Counted from the stretch's first letter, positions 24,642 to 32,694 are shown. The stretch: 32,694 nt of DNA from an uncultured Lachnospiraceae bacterium (GCA_945827805.1 CALZOU010000010.1:1-32694); one strand, 5' to 3'. Translations and numbers: made by a program. The notes: generated by a model from the sequence alone, not told the origin.

Positions 24642-26150
24642 CTATTCTTCTGTATCTTCGCTCTTCTCAGAAAGGCTCTCTCCATCCTGCACCTTTTTGA
24701 TCATTGCTTTGGCTTCCGCTACGCTTTCTTCATCCGGGATCATTACGTAATGATTCAGTTTCGGAGAAGAGTATACTTTCGTGCTGTCGCCCGTACCCGT
24801 CACAGCTTGAGAAACGATATCCCAGCCGCTCATATCCGCCAGCTGCATCTTAACCAGTGCCTGAATCTGTGATGTGCTCATATTCGTCTCAAAACTTTCA
24901 GAAACACTGTCCATGATCTGGGCATAGTTGGTTAACAGAGCAGTCGACTGCATCTTCTTTACCACACCCGCAATTACCTTCATCTGATTCTTACCACGCT
25001 GGTTATCTCCGCTGGCAAAGGCATGACGCTCACGTGCAAAAGCCAGAGCCGCATCGCCGTCCAGCTTGTTGATTCCTTTGGTAAAACTGTAGGTATTGCC
25101 TGCACTCTGAGAACTTGCATTGGTACCTGCTGTAAAGGCCACATCAGAATCCACTTCTATACCACCCAGAGCATCAATAACTTCCTTAAATCCGGTAAAA
25201 TTGACCTTGAAATACAGATCAACATCAACGTCATACAGATTACCCAGAGTATCCATGGAAACATCAATACCGTAGATACCGGCATGAGTCAGCTTGTCCT
25301 TCATCTGTCCCTTCGCGATGGAAAGCTCCACGTAATAGTCACGGGGTGTGGACAGAAGCAGGATCTGCTTGGTTTTCGGATTCACTACAGCCAGAATGTT
25401 AACATCACTTCGTCCTCTGGTGGTGATCTTACCAGACTGATCACAGCCGCTTAAGTACAAAATAAAAGGCTTCGTCACAATATCTTTTGCACTGATGGTT
25501 GATTCTGCCGGTTTTGTACTTGTCTGGCGTTTTACACTGATCAGTGTTCTGACTTTGTCATGAAAATCTTCATAGCCCTCCGTGTCTTCCAATACAGAAG
25601 CATATGCTTCATTAATGATAACAGCGCCTACCTCTTTAGCATACAATCCATCTGCCAGAGATGTCATATCCTCATATTCCTTGAGGGTAAGTGATTTTCC
25701 GATGCTGCTTTCAAGTTCAGACACTGTATAATCCGTATTCTCGCGATCCATGGAACCCAGGATACCAAAGGTATATGAGGCCGCGTCTTCAACAGTCATT
25801 GCCTCATCCTCGTTAAGAACGTAAATATTCATCTGATTGACTTCTTTATAGCCGTCTGCGTCTGCCGTTATCTTATCAAGTGCTGCATTGGTATTAAACA
25901 ATATATAGCAGCCATAGCCCAAAACTGCGCACAATACAACAGCCAGGAGCTTTCCGATCATCCCTGTAACTCTCCATCTCTGAAAGATCAGATTTAACAG
26001 TACAAGGATAAGTAAAATCAGCGCCACGATCAGCATCCAATCCATGGTCAGATAGTTGGAAATAAGAAGAAATCCACAGAAAACCACCGACATGATCAGC
26101 TGAAGCAGAACTAAAATGAAACCTATAACTTTAGATACCACTCTTCCCAA
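24642..26150 (-). CDS. LytR-CpsA-Psr (LCP) family glycopolymer transferase
   Basis: LCP enzymes join wall teichoic acid or capsule chains to peptidoglycan outside the cell. Three membrane segments lie near the N-terminus, then an accessory region (about 110-230) and the LCP domain from about 235: LYLSGCDQSG, RGRSDVNILAVVNPKTKQIL, STPRDYYVEL, DKLTHAGIYG and ALAFARERHAFASGDNQRGK, with the Arg and Asp residues that hold the polyprenyl pyrophosphate. The start is uncertain. An ATG at 26168 has no ribosome binding site, whereas the TTG at 26148-26150 has AAAGGA nine bases upstream and is used here (503 codons with stop). It is divergent from the LTA-synthase-like gene. Confidence 0.9.
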   Translation of the reverse strand: MGRVVSKVIGFILVLLQLIMSVVFCGFLLISNYLTMDWMLIVALILLILVLLNLIFQRWRVTGMIGKLLAVVLCAVLGYGCYILFNTNAALDKITADADGYKEVNQMNIYVLNEDEAMTVEDAASYTFGILGSMDRENTDYTVSELESSIGKSLTLKEYEDMTSLADGLYAKEVGAVIINEAYASVLEDTEGYEDFHDKVRTLISVKRQTSTKPAESTISAKDIVTKPFILYLSGCDQSGKITTRGRSDVNILAVVNPKTKQILLLSTPRDYYVELSIAKGQMKDKLTHAGIYGIDVSMDTLGNLYDVDVDLYFKVNFTGFKEVIDALGGIEVDSDVAFTAGTNASSQSAGNTYSFTKGINKLDGDAALAFARERHAFASGDNQRGKNQMKVIAGVVKKMQSTALLTNYAQIMDSVSESFETNMSTSQIQALVKMQLADMSGWDIVSQAVTGTGDSTKVYSSPKLNHYVMIPDEESVAEAKAMIKKVQDGESLSEKSEDTEE

Positions 26151-26211
26151 AACTGTCTTTCCTTTCATATTAAAAATAATATAGTTTTTCGGTTACTAAA
26201 AATCTCGCATT

Positions 26212-26240
26212 ATCTTATCACTATTTTATTATTTTGTAAA
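26212..26240 (-). promoter_or_regulatory. Promoter of the LCP gene
   Basis: Minus strand TTTACA (26235-26240), 17-base spacer, extended -10 TGATAAGAT (hexamer 26212-26217). Confidence 0.7.
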
Positions 26241-26331
26241 TCATCTTTAGAAATTCTTTGGATATTTTTATCATTTTTTGGTAATTATTGAGAAAAACAG
26301 GAGAATTCTATTTGAATTTCCGGTAAAACAA

Positions 26332-26359
26332 TTGCATTTGCTCATCAAAATGTTAGAAT
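26332..26359 (+). promoter_or_regulatory. Candidate promoter of the LTA-synthase-like gene
   Basis: TTGCAT (26332-26337), 16-base spacer, TAGAAT (26354-26359), just upstream of the dispersed repeat, which would then lie in the 5' untranslated region. Confidence 0.5.
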
Positions 26360-26363
26360 TAAA

Positions 26364-26411
26364 GCATCTGTTCAGTACTTTCACAGATGCGCTTCGGCCT
26401 GTTCTGAACAT
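26364..26411. repeat. Dispersed palindromic repeat, compact form
   Basis: GCATCTG (26364-26370) pairs with CAGATGC (26384-26390) around TTCAGTACTTTCA, followed at once by GCTTCGGCCTGTTCTGAACA. It contains both ends of the long form at 4261-4394 but only 48 bases in all. The rest of the 26169-26474 gap holds the two promoters. Confidence 0.65.
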
Positions 26412-26474
26412 TTAAGAATTCATCCATCTTATTATCGTATCTATATCATCATAAACGAAAGGGGAATGACAGTT

Positions 26475-28430
26475 TTGGCTAAACATTCGTCTCATAAACG
26501 TCACAAAAAACGCAGCAAATTTACTACTATTGTGTATTTTTCTCTGCTGCTGATCTATCTGGAAATTGTGTTCCACATTATTATGTTTCATAACATCCGG
26601 CCTGCGCTGATCTATCCTGTTTTTTCCGCGCTGACACTGGGCACGGTTTTGGGTACAGTCTGCCGTCTGTTCAACCGCAAAGCCAACCGATTGCTCACTA
26701 TCGTCATCACAGCCGTGTTATGCGTATTCTTTTTTGTCAAAGCCCTTCATCATGGTATTTTTACTACAGTTTTAGCTCTGTTTTTCCTTCTGATGCTTCC
26801 CACCGCATTCGGGTTATTTTTGGCGCCCAACTATATCAGTGTAAGGCGAAAGCCTCCCCTTACACATATTATTACACTTGCCGAAGGTCTGATCATCCAT
26901 ATTTGTATGCTGGTTCTTTTGCTGGCTGGCGGAAGGGATGCTCTCTCCGCGTATGATCTGTATTTTCACAGTTTTTCCGCAAACGAATCCGCAGATACTC
27001 TTGGAGTCATGGCTACGGCATATCTTTCCGGAAAGAACAGCCTTATGAAAAAAGACGACAGCACCGTTGTTGCGGCGGAATCCTCAGATACCGATACCTC
27101 ATCTGTTCTGCCGGATAACGCCTCCCTTCCGGCTGCCGACCCAACAGTAAATACTCTGAATATTGACTTTGACAAGATCCTCACTGCTTCCGGAAATGAC
27201 CAGAATGTGCAGTCGGTTGTGGATCATATCAAAGCCCAGACCGGTACTGCTAAAAACAGCTATACTGGCATGTTTGAGGGATATAATCTGATCTGGATCA
27301 CCGCCGAGGGGCTCGATGAATGTATCATCAATGCCTCCTGGACACCGACGCTGTACAAAATGGCAACGCAGGGTTTCCACTTTAAGAACTATTATTCCCC
27401 GCTGTGGTACGGTTCCACTTCCGGCGGAGAATGGGCAAACCTGACCGGCACAGTTCCCAACAACGGAAACTATATTTCTCTGAACAATTCAGGAAAGATC
27501 GGTCTGAATATGCTTTTTACTGCCGGTCGGCAGGCAAAACGGCTGGGTTATGCGGTAAATGGCTGGTGCAGCACTTCCCCCACCGAAAACGACCGTAATC
27601 TCACCTTCCCGAACATGGGCTATGACTGGCATGGTTCAGGAACGGGGTTTACTGACGAAATCAGCGAAAGCAGCGGGCAGGCTCTATGGCCGCAATCCGA
27701 TATTCAACTGATCGATCAGTCTTTTGACACCTATGTGTCCAAAGAACCTTTTTTGACTTACTATATAACATCCAGCGGTCACGCGGAGTATGATTTTTCT
27801 GAAAACGCCATGGCCATGAGAAATCAGGCACAGGTTGCCAATCTGAAGTATTCCGAAACTGCAAAAGCCTATATCGCCTGCAATCTGGAACTGGAATATG
27901 CCATGCAGGATCTGTTGCAGCGACTGGAGAATGCCGGTATTGCTGACAGGACTCTGATCGTACTGGCACCTTCCAATGTACCGTCCACATATATGAATGA
28001 CCGTATCAATATTGTAGAAGAGATCAAGGGCACTGATCTGGATGAGACAGAATCTTACCGAAACGCACTGATCATCTATTCACCGTCCATGACACAGCCG
28101 GTGGAAATCGATAAATACTGTTCTTCCGTTGATATTCTTCCCACAGTTTCCAACCTGATGGGATGGGAGTATGATTCCCGAATGATGATCGGTCAGGATA
28201 TTCTCTCTGATGCTAAACAATTTATCGCCTTCCCGGATCTGAGTTTTATTTCGGACAAGTGCGTCTTTAACAAAACGCAAAATAAAGTAACTTCTCTGAG
28301 CGGTGAGGAAATCAGTAATGACTATATCTTACAGATGACACAGAGGGCAGAAAGCTGGAGCAGTATTTCGGATCTTCTCTATGCTACAGATTTTTATAAA
28401 TATGTAGAAAATCAACTTAGAATTTTCTGA
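26475..28430 (+). CDS. LTA-synthase/sulfatase-like membrane protein, probably altered active site
   Basis: The protein (651 aa from the TTG at 26475) has about five N-terminal membrane segments, a Ser/Asp-rich linker and, from about residue 265, a sulfatase-fold domain like LtaS phosphoglycerol transferases. Metal-site Glu (WITAEGLD, about 278) and catalytic Thr (GSTSGGEW, about 315) are present, as is a His in TSSGHAEYDF (about 436). The usual late metal-binding Asp-His pair, in a VLSADH-type motif, is replaced by IVLAPSNVPS (about 495-504). It may bind metal poorly or be a non-catalytic paralogue. The TTG start has AAAGGGG ten bases upstream; an ATG at 26466 lies too close to that site. It overlaps greA tail to tail by 14 bases. 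Confidence 0.85.
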   Translation: MAKHSSHKRHKKRSKFTTIVYFSLLLIYLEIVFHIIMFHNIRPALIYPVFSALTLGTVLGTVCRLFNRKANRLLTIVITAVLCVFFFVKALHHGIFTTVLALFFLLMLPTAFGLFLAPNYISVRRKPPLTHIITLAEGLIIHICMLVLLLAGGRDALSAYDLYFHSFSANESADTLGVMATAYLSGKNSLMKKDDSTVVAAESSDTDTSSVLPDNASLPAADPTVNTLNIDFDKILTASGNDQNVQSVVDHIKAQTGTAKNSYTGMFEGYNLIWITAEGLDECIINASWTPTLYKMATQGFHFKNYYSPLWYGSTSGGEWANLTGTVPNNGNYISLNNSGKIGLNMLFTAGRQAKRLGYAVNGWCSTSPTENDRNLTFPNMGYDWHGSGTGFTDEISESSGQALWPQSDIQLIDQSFDTYVSKEPFLTYYITSSGHAEYDFSENAMAMRNQAQVANLKYSETAKAYIACNLELEYAMQDLLQRLENAGIADRTLIVLAPSNVPSTYMNDRINIVEEIKGTDLDETESYRNALIIYSPSMTQPVEIDKYCSSVDILPTVSNLMGWEYDSRMMIGQDILSDAKQFIAFPDLSFISDKCVFNKTQNKVTSLSGEEISNDYILQMTQRAESWSSISDLLYATDFYKYVENQLRIF

Positions 28431-28914
28431 GTTCCATATCTTCTGTGCATTCTTTGATGGAGCGGATTTCTACATCGTAGCCTACACCGGGTTTGATCTC
28501 CACGTGGGCGGTGTCTCCGCAGTGTTTTCCAAGAATAGCCTTTCCCAGAGGGGACTCTATGCTGATCTTATTGTCCAGGGAGTTGCCCAGAACTGTGGTG
28601 ACCAGCGTGTAGGTCTCTGTTTCGTCATCGTCTATGAAATACAGGTCGACGGTCTTATTGAGTCCCACTTCATCATCCCCGGAGGATGCCTCGATCACCT
28701 CTGCCGTACGGATGTAACGCTCCAGATAGCGGATGCGGCTCTCATTTTTGTTTTTGTACTGCTTCGCGGCATAATATTCAAAATTCTCGCTTAAGTCACC
28801 CTGGGCTCTGGCTTCCTTGACGGCTTCAATGGCTTCTTTGCGGACCACCAGTTTTCTGTACTCGATCTCTTCCTCCATCTTTTTTACATCTTCTGCTGTA
28901 ATCTGATGTTTCAT
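28417..28914 (-). CDS. greA: Transcription elongation factor GreA-type
   Basis: GreA enters the RNA polymerase channel and stimulates cleavage of backtracked RNA. The 165-residue protein has the N-terminal coiled coil with the conserved tip region ARAQGDLSENFEYYAAKQYK (two acidic residues are the catalytic tip) and the C-terminal FKBP-like domain with ISIESPLGKAILGKHCGD. It is slightly longer than E. coli GreA (158 aa), with extra residues at the end (CTEDMELRKF). AGAGGTGAT precedes the ATG. It converges with the LTA-synthase-like gene. Confidence 0.93.
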   Translation of the reverse strand: MKHQITAEDVKKMEEEIEYRKLVVRKEAIEAVKEARAQGDLSENFEYYAAKQYKNKNESRIRYLERYIRTAEVIEASSGDDEVGLNKTVDLYFIDDDETETYTLVTTVLGNSLDNKISIESPLGKAILGKHCGDTAHVEIKPGVGYDVEIRSIKECTEDMELRKF

Positions 28915-28986
28915 CGTCTATCACCTCTTTATTTTTTCAAATCATAACTTACTTTTTTAATAAATATTCTCATTTTTCGACAGGTA

Positions 28987-28995
28987 TGCTATACT
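28987..28995 (+). promoter_or_regulatory. Extended -10 promoter of the small unknown gene
   Basis: TGCTATACT about 40 bases before the ATG; a second TATAAT at 29005-29010 is an alternative. The -35 is weak for both. Confidence 0.4.
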
Positions 28996-29035
28996 GTTAT
29001 ACATTATAATAAAAGAATTTGCGGAGGAAAACAGC

Positions 29036-29473
29036 ATGTGGAAGGATGACGTTTTTCAGGCGCTGGATGAACAGCATTTATTTCAGGATGAGGGCCATCG
29101 CTCCCGTTTTAAGGAACTCTTGGACTGTTATGCCAATGCTCCCTTTGTAACCCCCGGACTATGCAAATGTATGTATATGTCATGCTGGGATGAAGAGCAT
29201 TTTTTTATTATGCTGGACATGTTAAATCAGTTGACATTACGGCACAATATGGGACTGAATGACATGTATGAAAACGGTGAGCTCATGGTTGAAGAGAAGC
29301 AGGAAGCAGGAAGCTACGAGGATCAGGTAATGAAGCTTTCCTGTGCTTTTTTGATGGATACTCCCTTCTCCATGGATGATCTGCCTGCTGACTACGATCC
29401 CGTAGGGCGAAAAATCATTGCGGAATCTCTGAAAGCCGCTGCTGTGATCGATGCGGTTTCTGAAGACAGATAA
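29036..29473 (+). CDS. Conserved-looking hypothetical protein
   Basis: I do not recognise this 145-residue protein. It is acidic, soluble, without signal peptide or membrane segments, and appears mostly helical (DVFQALDEQHLFQDEGHRSR at the N-terminus; GRKIIAESLKAAAVIDAVSE at the end). A central stretch with closely spaced Cys residues (GLCKCMYMSCWDEEHFF) could bind metal but the spacing matches no motif I know. The ATG has a strong GCGGAGG site and a plausible promoter upstream, and codon use looks like its neighbours, so it is probably a real gene. It converges with the methyltransferase gene. Confidence 0.7.
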   Translation: MWKDDVFQALDEQHLFQDEGHRSRFKELLDCYANAPFVTPGLCKCMYMSCWDEEHFFIMLDMLNQLTLRHNMGLNDMYENGELMVEEKQEAGSYEDQVMKLSCAFLMDTPFSMDDLPADYDPVGRKIIAESLKAAAVIDAVSEDR

Positions 29474-29495
29474 TGCTCACCATCTGAATCATTCA

Positions 29496-30656
29496 TTATT
29501 GTTTTTGGTCGTTTTCTTCTCCATACAGTAATTCGTACAGTGTTGGACGCACAGAGAATTCTTTTATCAGATTCTGTATCTCATTCATAGCCTGCTGCTT
29601 CTTTTTTTCGCTGACATTTGTCTTAACCGCACGGATCAGCAGATTTTTCGGGGTATGGGACAGATCCACAAATTCAAGAACACTGGTATCGTAACCGGCG
29701 CAGATCAGCAGATTGGCCCGGATCGCGTCTGTCATCAGTGCCGCCATGCGTTCCTTTATGATGCCGTAGCGAGTCATAGCCGAAAAATTATCTGTTTGGA
29801 TCTGCCGGTTCAGTTCATGCTGGCAGCAGGGCACCGAGAGGATCAGTCCTGCCTGCCACTGCAGGGCATTGTACAGAGCGTAATCTGTAGCGGTATCGCA
29901 GGCATGGAGAGTCATCACGATATCCACCGGTGTATCACAGCTGTAGCCGTTGATGTTGCCCAGTTCAAAATGAAGTCCCTCATAGCCATAGCGGGCTGCT
30001 GCCGCATTGCAGTTTCTGATCACATCTTCTTTCAGATCCAGCCCTGTCATATCCACTTTCAGTTTCCGTACACAGACGAGATAATAATATACGATAAACG
30101 TCAGATAAGACTTTCCACAGCCAAAATCCAGAATACGCAGTGTTTTTGTAAGATCCAGGCGTTTAAGCTCATCCTCCAGTATCTCCACAAAACGATTGAT
30201 CTGCCGGTATTTATCATAATGACTGCGAACGATCTTTCCCTCCGACGTAAATACACCCATATCCACCAGCGGTGGGATCACAGTTCCCTCCTCCAGAAGG
30301 TACTGTTTCTTCCGGTTATGGGTCATACGCACCGGGGGTGCTTTACGTGTTCTGGTGCGATTGTATAAAAGCTTTCCTTTTTTTGAAATACGCAGGGCAT
30401 ACTCCCAGGTTTCATCCCAGGCATGTACCTGCGTAAAACCCGGCCCGATCTGTTCCTGCAGATATGCTGCCAGTTCTTCTTCCCTCAGATTGCGGTGAAA
30501 GACCTGCGTGACCGTATACTGCTCACACTGATACTTTCCATCTATTCTGCTGATCACTGTCTTTTCGTAAACTGCATCCTTTGCAGGAGCACTCAGCACA
30601 TAACGATATACGCTGTGTTCCCTACAGTTCAGAATAAAATCCTGTATTGATTCCAT
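29496..30656 (-). CDS. SAM-dependent methyltransferase (Methyltransf_32/METTL25-like)
   Basis: The 386-residue protein has an N-terminal region of about 160 residues of unclear fold containing a basic patch (MTHNRKKQYLL), then a class I methyltransferase domain. The SAM-binding glycine motif is LRILDFGCGKSYLTFIVYYY (about 174-193), followed by GLDLKEDVIRNCN, IVMTLHACDTATDYAL and SVPCCQHELN. The LHACDTATD and PCCQHE words recall the METTL25/RRNAD1-like group, so an RNA or protein substrate is possible but not shown. GAGGTGG precedes the ATG. It starts 13 bases after the deoxyribosyltransferase-like gene and is probably cotranscribed. Confidence 0.8.
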   Translation of the reverse strand: MESIQDFILNCREHSVYRYVLSAPAKDAVYEKTVISRIDGKYQCEQYTVTQVFHRNLREEELAAYLQEQIGPGFTQVHAWDETWEYALRISKKGKLLYNRTRTRKAPPVRMTHNRKKQYLLEEGTVIPPLVDMGVFTSEGKIVRSHYDKYRQINRFVEILEDELKRLDLTKTLRILDFGCGKSYLTFIVYYYLVCVRKLKVDMTGLDLKEDVIRNCNAAAARYGYEGLHFELGNINGYSCDTPVDIVMTLHACDTATDYALYNALQWQAGLILSVPCCQHELNRQIQTDNFSAMTRYGIIKERMAALMTDAIRANLLICAGYDTSVLEFVDLSHTPKNLLIRAVKTNVSEKKKQQAMNEIQNLIKEFSVRPTLYELLYGEENDQKQ

Positions 30657-30669
30657 AATTCCACCTCAG

Positions 30670-31089
30670 TCAAAACATGGGACCGGTATAACCCTGCAGG
30701 GGCATACGGTCAAAATCATAAGTTTTCAGTTCCTCCATCGTAAGATTGGCATGACTTCCCTCATGAACCATCAGGTTGGAATCTCTGCCCAGATGCACCA
30801 CCAGAACCGGAGTGTGGGTGGCAAAAGCATAGCCGCATTCCCACGCCGTTCCGGAATCACTGTACTGCCCGTGATAGAGCATCACTACCACATCCGCCCA
30901 GTCGATATAGGATCGATCTGCCATAAAAACAGCCTTTGACCAGGCCGAACTGCCCTGCTTTTCCTCCACGATCTGATACTTTCGGGGACTGAATACTGTG
31001 AATCCTCTCTGCTCCAGGATCTCTTCTGCCTCACGTACAGCTTCTAACTCTTTTTCACTGAAAAATGGACTTGCCAGATATACTTTCAT
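30670..31089 (-). CDS. Nucleoside 2-deoxyribosyltransferase-like protein
   Basis: The 139-residue protein begins MKVYLASPFFSEKELEAV, the usual opening of the nucleoside 2-deoxyribosyltransferase family, which moves or hydrolyses the deoxyribose of (deoxy)nucleosides or nucleotides. The motifs DWADVVVMLYHG and SDSGTAWECGYAFA contain the Asp and Glu residues of the active site. The start at 31089 is preferred over an upstream in-frame ATG at 31152 because AGGA lies at proper spacing and similarity begins here. It is followed closely by the methyltransferase. The substrate cannot be assigned; some family members are DNPH1-like hydrolases. Confidence 0.87.
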   Translation of the reverse strand: MKVYLASPFFSEKELEAVREAEEILEQRGFTVFSPRKYQIVEEKQGSSAWSKAVFMADRSYIDWADVVVMLYHGQYSDSGTAWECGYAFATHTPVLVVHLGRDSNLMVHEGSHANLTMEELKTYDFDRMPLQGYTGPMF

Positions 31090-31182
31090 ATACATTCCTG
31101 TCTTTTCTAAAAAATATTGTTCAGGTGTTCGCAGGCTTCTTTTGCAAAGCAAAACGTTTAATAAGCCCGCAAATGTTACGGT

Positions 31183-32067
31183 TTACCGGCCTGCCAGTGA
31201 CAGTAACGAACCATCCTCGCAGTAATAGCTGCCAAGGATCTTCAGCCTGCGCGTTTCGCAGGACAGCTGATAGATCAGTGCCTGAGCCTCTTTCTCCTGC
31301 AGGTTCAATGCCAGCTCCGCAAAAAAACGATAATTTCTTTCCTCATTTTCCCCACAGGGTATGGAATGGATTTCTGTCAGATTTACATCATAATCAGAGA
31401 TCATGGACAATACACTGCCCAGCATACCGCTGATATGAGGACACACAAAGCAGATTTTCAGTCGGTCATGTTTCTCTGTCACCGTAAGATTTTTTGAAAA
31501 TTCCACTACCTTCTTCTTTCCGTGACGATCCTGCACCACCTTACAGCGGTTAATGTACAGTTCCTGCTCTTCCAGGACATCATCCAGCTCATCAGACTCT
31601 CTGTCACCGACAGTTTCCATAATACCTATGCCAGCCTGTACCTCTCCTGATGCGATCATCTGCGCAATTTCATTGTAGCTTTCCGCTGTATGGATCTGTT
31701 CCCGGCGATACTCCTCACATATATATACCTCTTCCGAAAGCATGGCTACAGCATCCGGCCGCATATCCTCTTTTGCGAACCTGAAGGGAAAACAATTTCT
31801 CAATTCCAGTGTTCGTCCATACTGATATTTCCGGCTGATCTCCATGATACGCTTGATCAGTGCTCTGTATTCCTTGACCAGATGAGGGTCCATATTTTCT
31901 GACTGTTTTTTCAGAATTACCGCTTCACGTTCAGGCTTATAGATCGTATCCTCTGTTTCGGCTTTGATCCTGGCCACCTGATCCGCAAGGCCCATCCGTT
32001 CTATAAACAGTTCCCGGATCTTTCCATCCACCCGGTCAATATTTTTTCTTACTTCTTCCAGTGTCAT
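31183..32067 (-). CDS. Chorismate mutase with remnant prephenate dehydratase and ACT domain
   Basis: Residues 1-85 are an AroQ-type chorismate mutase (VRKNIDRVDGKIRELFIERM, with Arg, Lys and Glu residues in the expected helices). In PheA enzymes a prephenate dehydratase domain of about 180 residues follows; here only about 115 residues lie in between, and just the first half of that domain can be matched (SYNEIAQMIASGEVQAGIGI). The catalytic TRF motif is not seen; NLT stands near its place. An ACT domain follows (about 203-285), with LTEIHSIP where PheA has an ESRP-type phenylalanine site. It probably converts chorismate to prephenate but not further. GAGGAAG precedes the ATG. No other aromatic genes are present. 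Confidence 0.8.
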   Translation of the reverse strand: MTLEEVRKNIDRVDGKIRELFIERMGLADQVARIKAETEDTIYKPEREAVILKKQSENMDPHLVKEYRALIKRIMEISRKYQYGRTLELRNCFPFRFAKEDMRPDAVAMLSEEVYICEEYRREQIHTAESYNEIAQMIASGEVQAGIGIMETVGDRESDELDDVLEEQELYINRCKVVQDRHGKKKVVEFSKNLTVTEKHDRLKICFVCPHISGMLGSVLSMISDYDVNLTEIHSIPCGENEERNYRFFAELALNLQEKEAQALIYQLSCETRRLKILGSYYCEDGSLLSLAGR

Positions 32068-32098
32068 TTTTCTTCCTCATTCTCTCTGTTCTGCATTA

Positions 32099-32642
32099 TT
32101 ATTTTCGGATCCGGACCGACTTTTTGCTGCTCCAGGGACCACAGGCCGTACCGTTTCCGGTTCTTTTCCATGCACGGATCTGCACATAGTAGGTTTTGTT
32201 CTTTTTCAGCCGGGATATGGTCGCGGTCAACTGCTGCGGGCTCGTCACTTTCATTGTCTTTGACGATGACATGTTCTTTTTCAGAGAGTAGCGAATCTGA
32301 TATCCCTCTGCCGCTTTCGCACTTTTCCAATATACCCGTACAGATCTGGAACCAATATTTTTCAATGTAGGAGCATTCATCTGTTTCATGCGGATCATTG
32401 TTTTTTCATTTGCCGCACTGCCCTTATATTTCTGCCCGGAGCTCTTTTTATAAGGTATGATCTGGTAAGTATACTGCTCTCCCTGCACTGCTTTTGTATC
32501 TGTTGCGCTGGTTGTCGAGGCGGAAGTCACTTGCTTAAGACACCTCCAGGTTGGATCCGCCGCGGATTTCCGATAAATATAATAGCCGCTTATGCCAGAT
32601 ACTTTTTTCCATTTCAGGGCGATTCCCCGAGCCGTATTGCTG
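32099..32642 (-). CDS. C-terminal part of a fibronectin type III repeat protein (partial)
   Basis: About 180 residues of the end of a larger protein are visible, cut by the contig end. Two fibronectin type III-like domains are recognisable from ALKWKKVSGISGYYIYRKSA and VRVYWKSAKAAEGYQIRYSL, each with the Trp and the Tyr-rich strand of the fold; the second closes with YYVQIRAWKR and KSVRIRK. Such domains are common in secreted or wall-bound proteins of Clostridia. There is no native start in view: a reading that begins further right with MGSEMCIRDS is translated adapter sequence. Confidence 0.8.
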
Positions 32643-32694
32643 CTGTCTCTTATACACATCTCCGAGCCCACGAGACCGTACTATCTCGTATGCC
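32643..32694. other. Illumina Nextera adapter contamination
   Basis: From 32643 the sequence is CTGTCTCTTATACACATCT, then CCGAGCCCACGAGAC, then CGTACTA and TCTCGTATGCC. This is the Nextera transposase end, the read-2 adapter, an i7 index consistent with N702 (CGTACTAG) missing two bases, and the start of the P7 region. It is not genomic. Confidence 0.98.

Noticed and set aside
23186-24685. 499-codon minus-strand frame opposite typA
   Set aside because: It mirrors typA, is rich in residues expected from antisense reading, and crosses the bidirectional terminator.

Overview
The window looks like a contig end from a Firmicutes genome, most likely a gut Lachnospiraceae. This is inferred from strong AGGAGG-type ribosome binding sites, the FMN and lysine riboswitches, the hpf/secA/prfB neighbourhood, a riboflavin ECF S-component, a long-form HPF, LCP and LTA-synthase-like envelope genes and a eukaryote-type HisA. 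Most genes lie on the minus strand. The last 52 bases are not biological: they are Illumina Nextera adapter read-through.

Layout. 1-250: start of a possible DNA methyltransferase gene (off the left edge) behind a truncated XRE-type regulator. 249-1840: nudix hydrolase and riboflavin transporter ribU under an FMN riboswitch with its own promoter and terminator. 2042-4177: tex. 4456-6596: three small membrane-protein genes (DUF4190-, DUF2752- and DUF975-like). 6871-11896: secA-prfB-hom, prfB carrying the +1 frameshift site. 12014-15765: an ABC export system (ATPase, GldF/GldG-type fusion, DUF4340 protein). 16315-19051: hisA, a CapA-like protein and hpf. 19166-19654: low-complexity lipoprotein. 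19804-21869: dapA-dapB under a lysine riboswitch. 21954-24592: a two-OB-fold SSB-like protein and divergent typA. 24642-28430: an LCP protein and a divergent LTA-synthase-like protein. 28417-32067: greA, a small unknown gene, a methyltransferase, a nucleoside deoxyribosyltransferase-like protein and a chorismate mutase/ACT protein. 32099-32642: the 3' end of a fibronectin type III protein.

How it works together. Lysine-pathway flux is represented by hom (shared aspartate branch) and the riboswitch-controlled dapA-dapB; riboflavin uptake is controlled by FMN. Ribosome and translation functions (hpf, prfB, typA, secA), transcription factors (tex, greA) and envelope assembly (LCP, LTA-like, CapA-like) fill most of the rest.

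The most unusual content is intergenic. Two copies of an element (6701-6835 and 16080-16261) have an almost identical 58-nt core inside long self-complementary arms, while the arm sequences of the two copies are unrelated; both sit just 3' of a minus-strand gene in the same orientation. A separate family of short palindromic repeats is scattered through at least six gaps. A third shared segment lies just after the terminators of both riboswitches. I could run no searches, so novelty of these is unproven.
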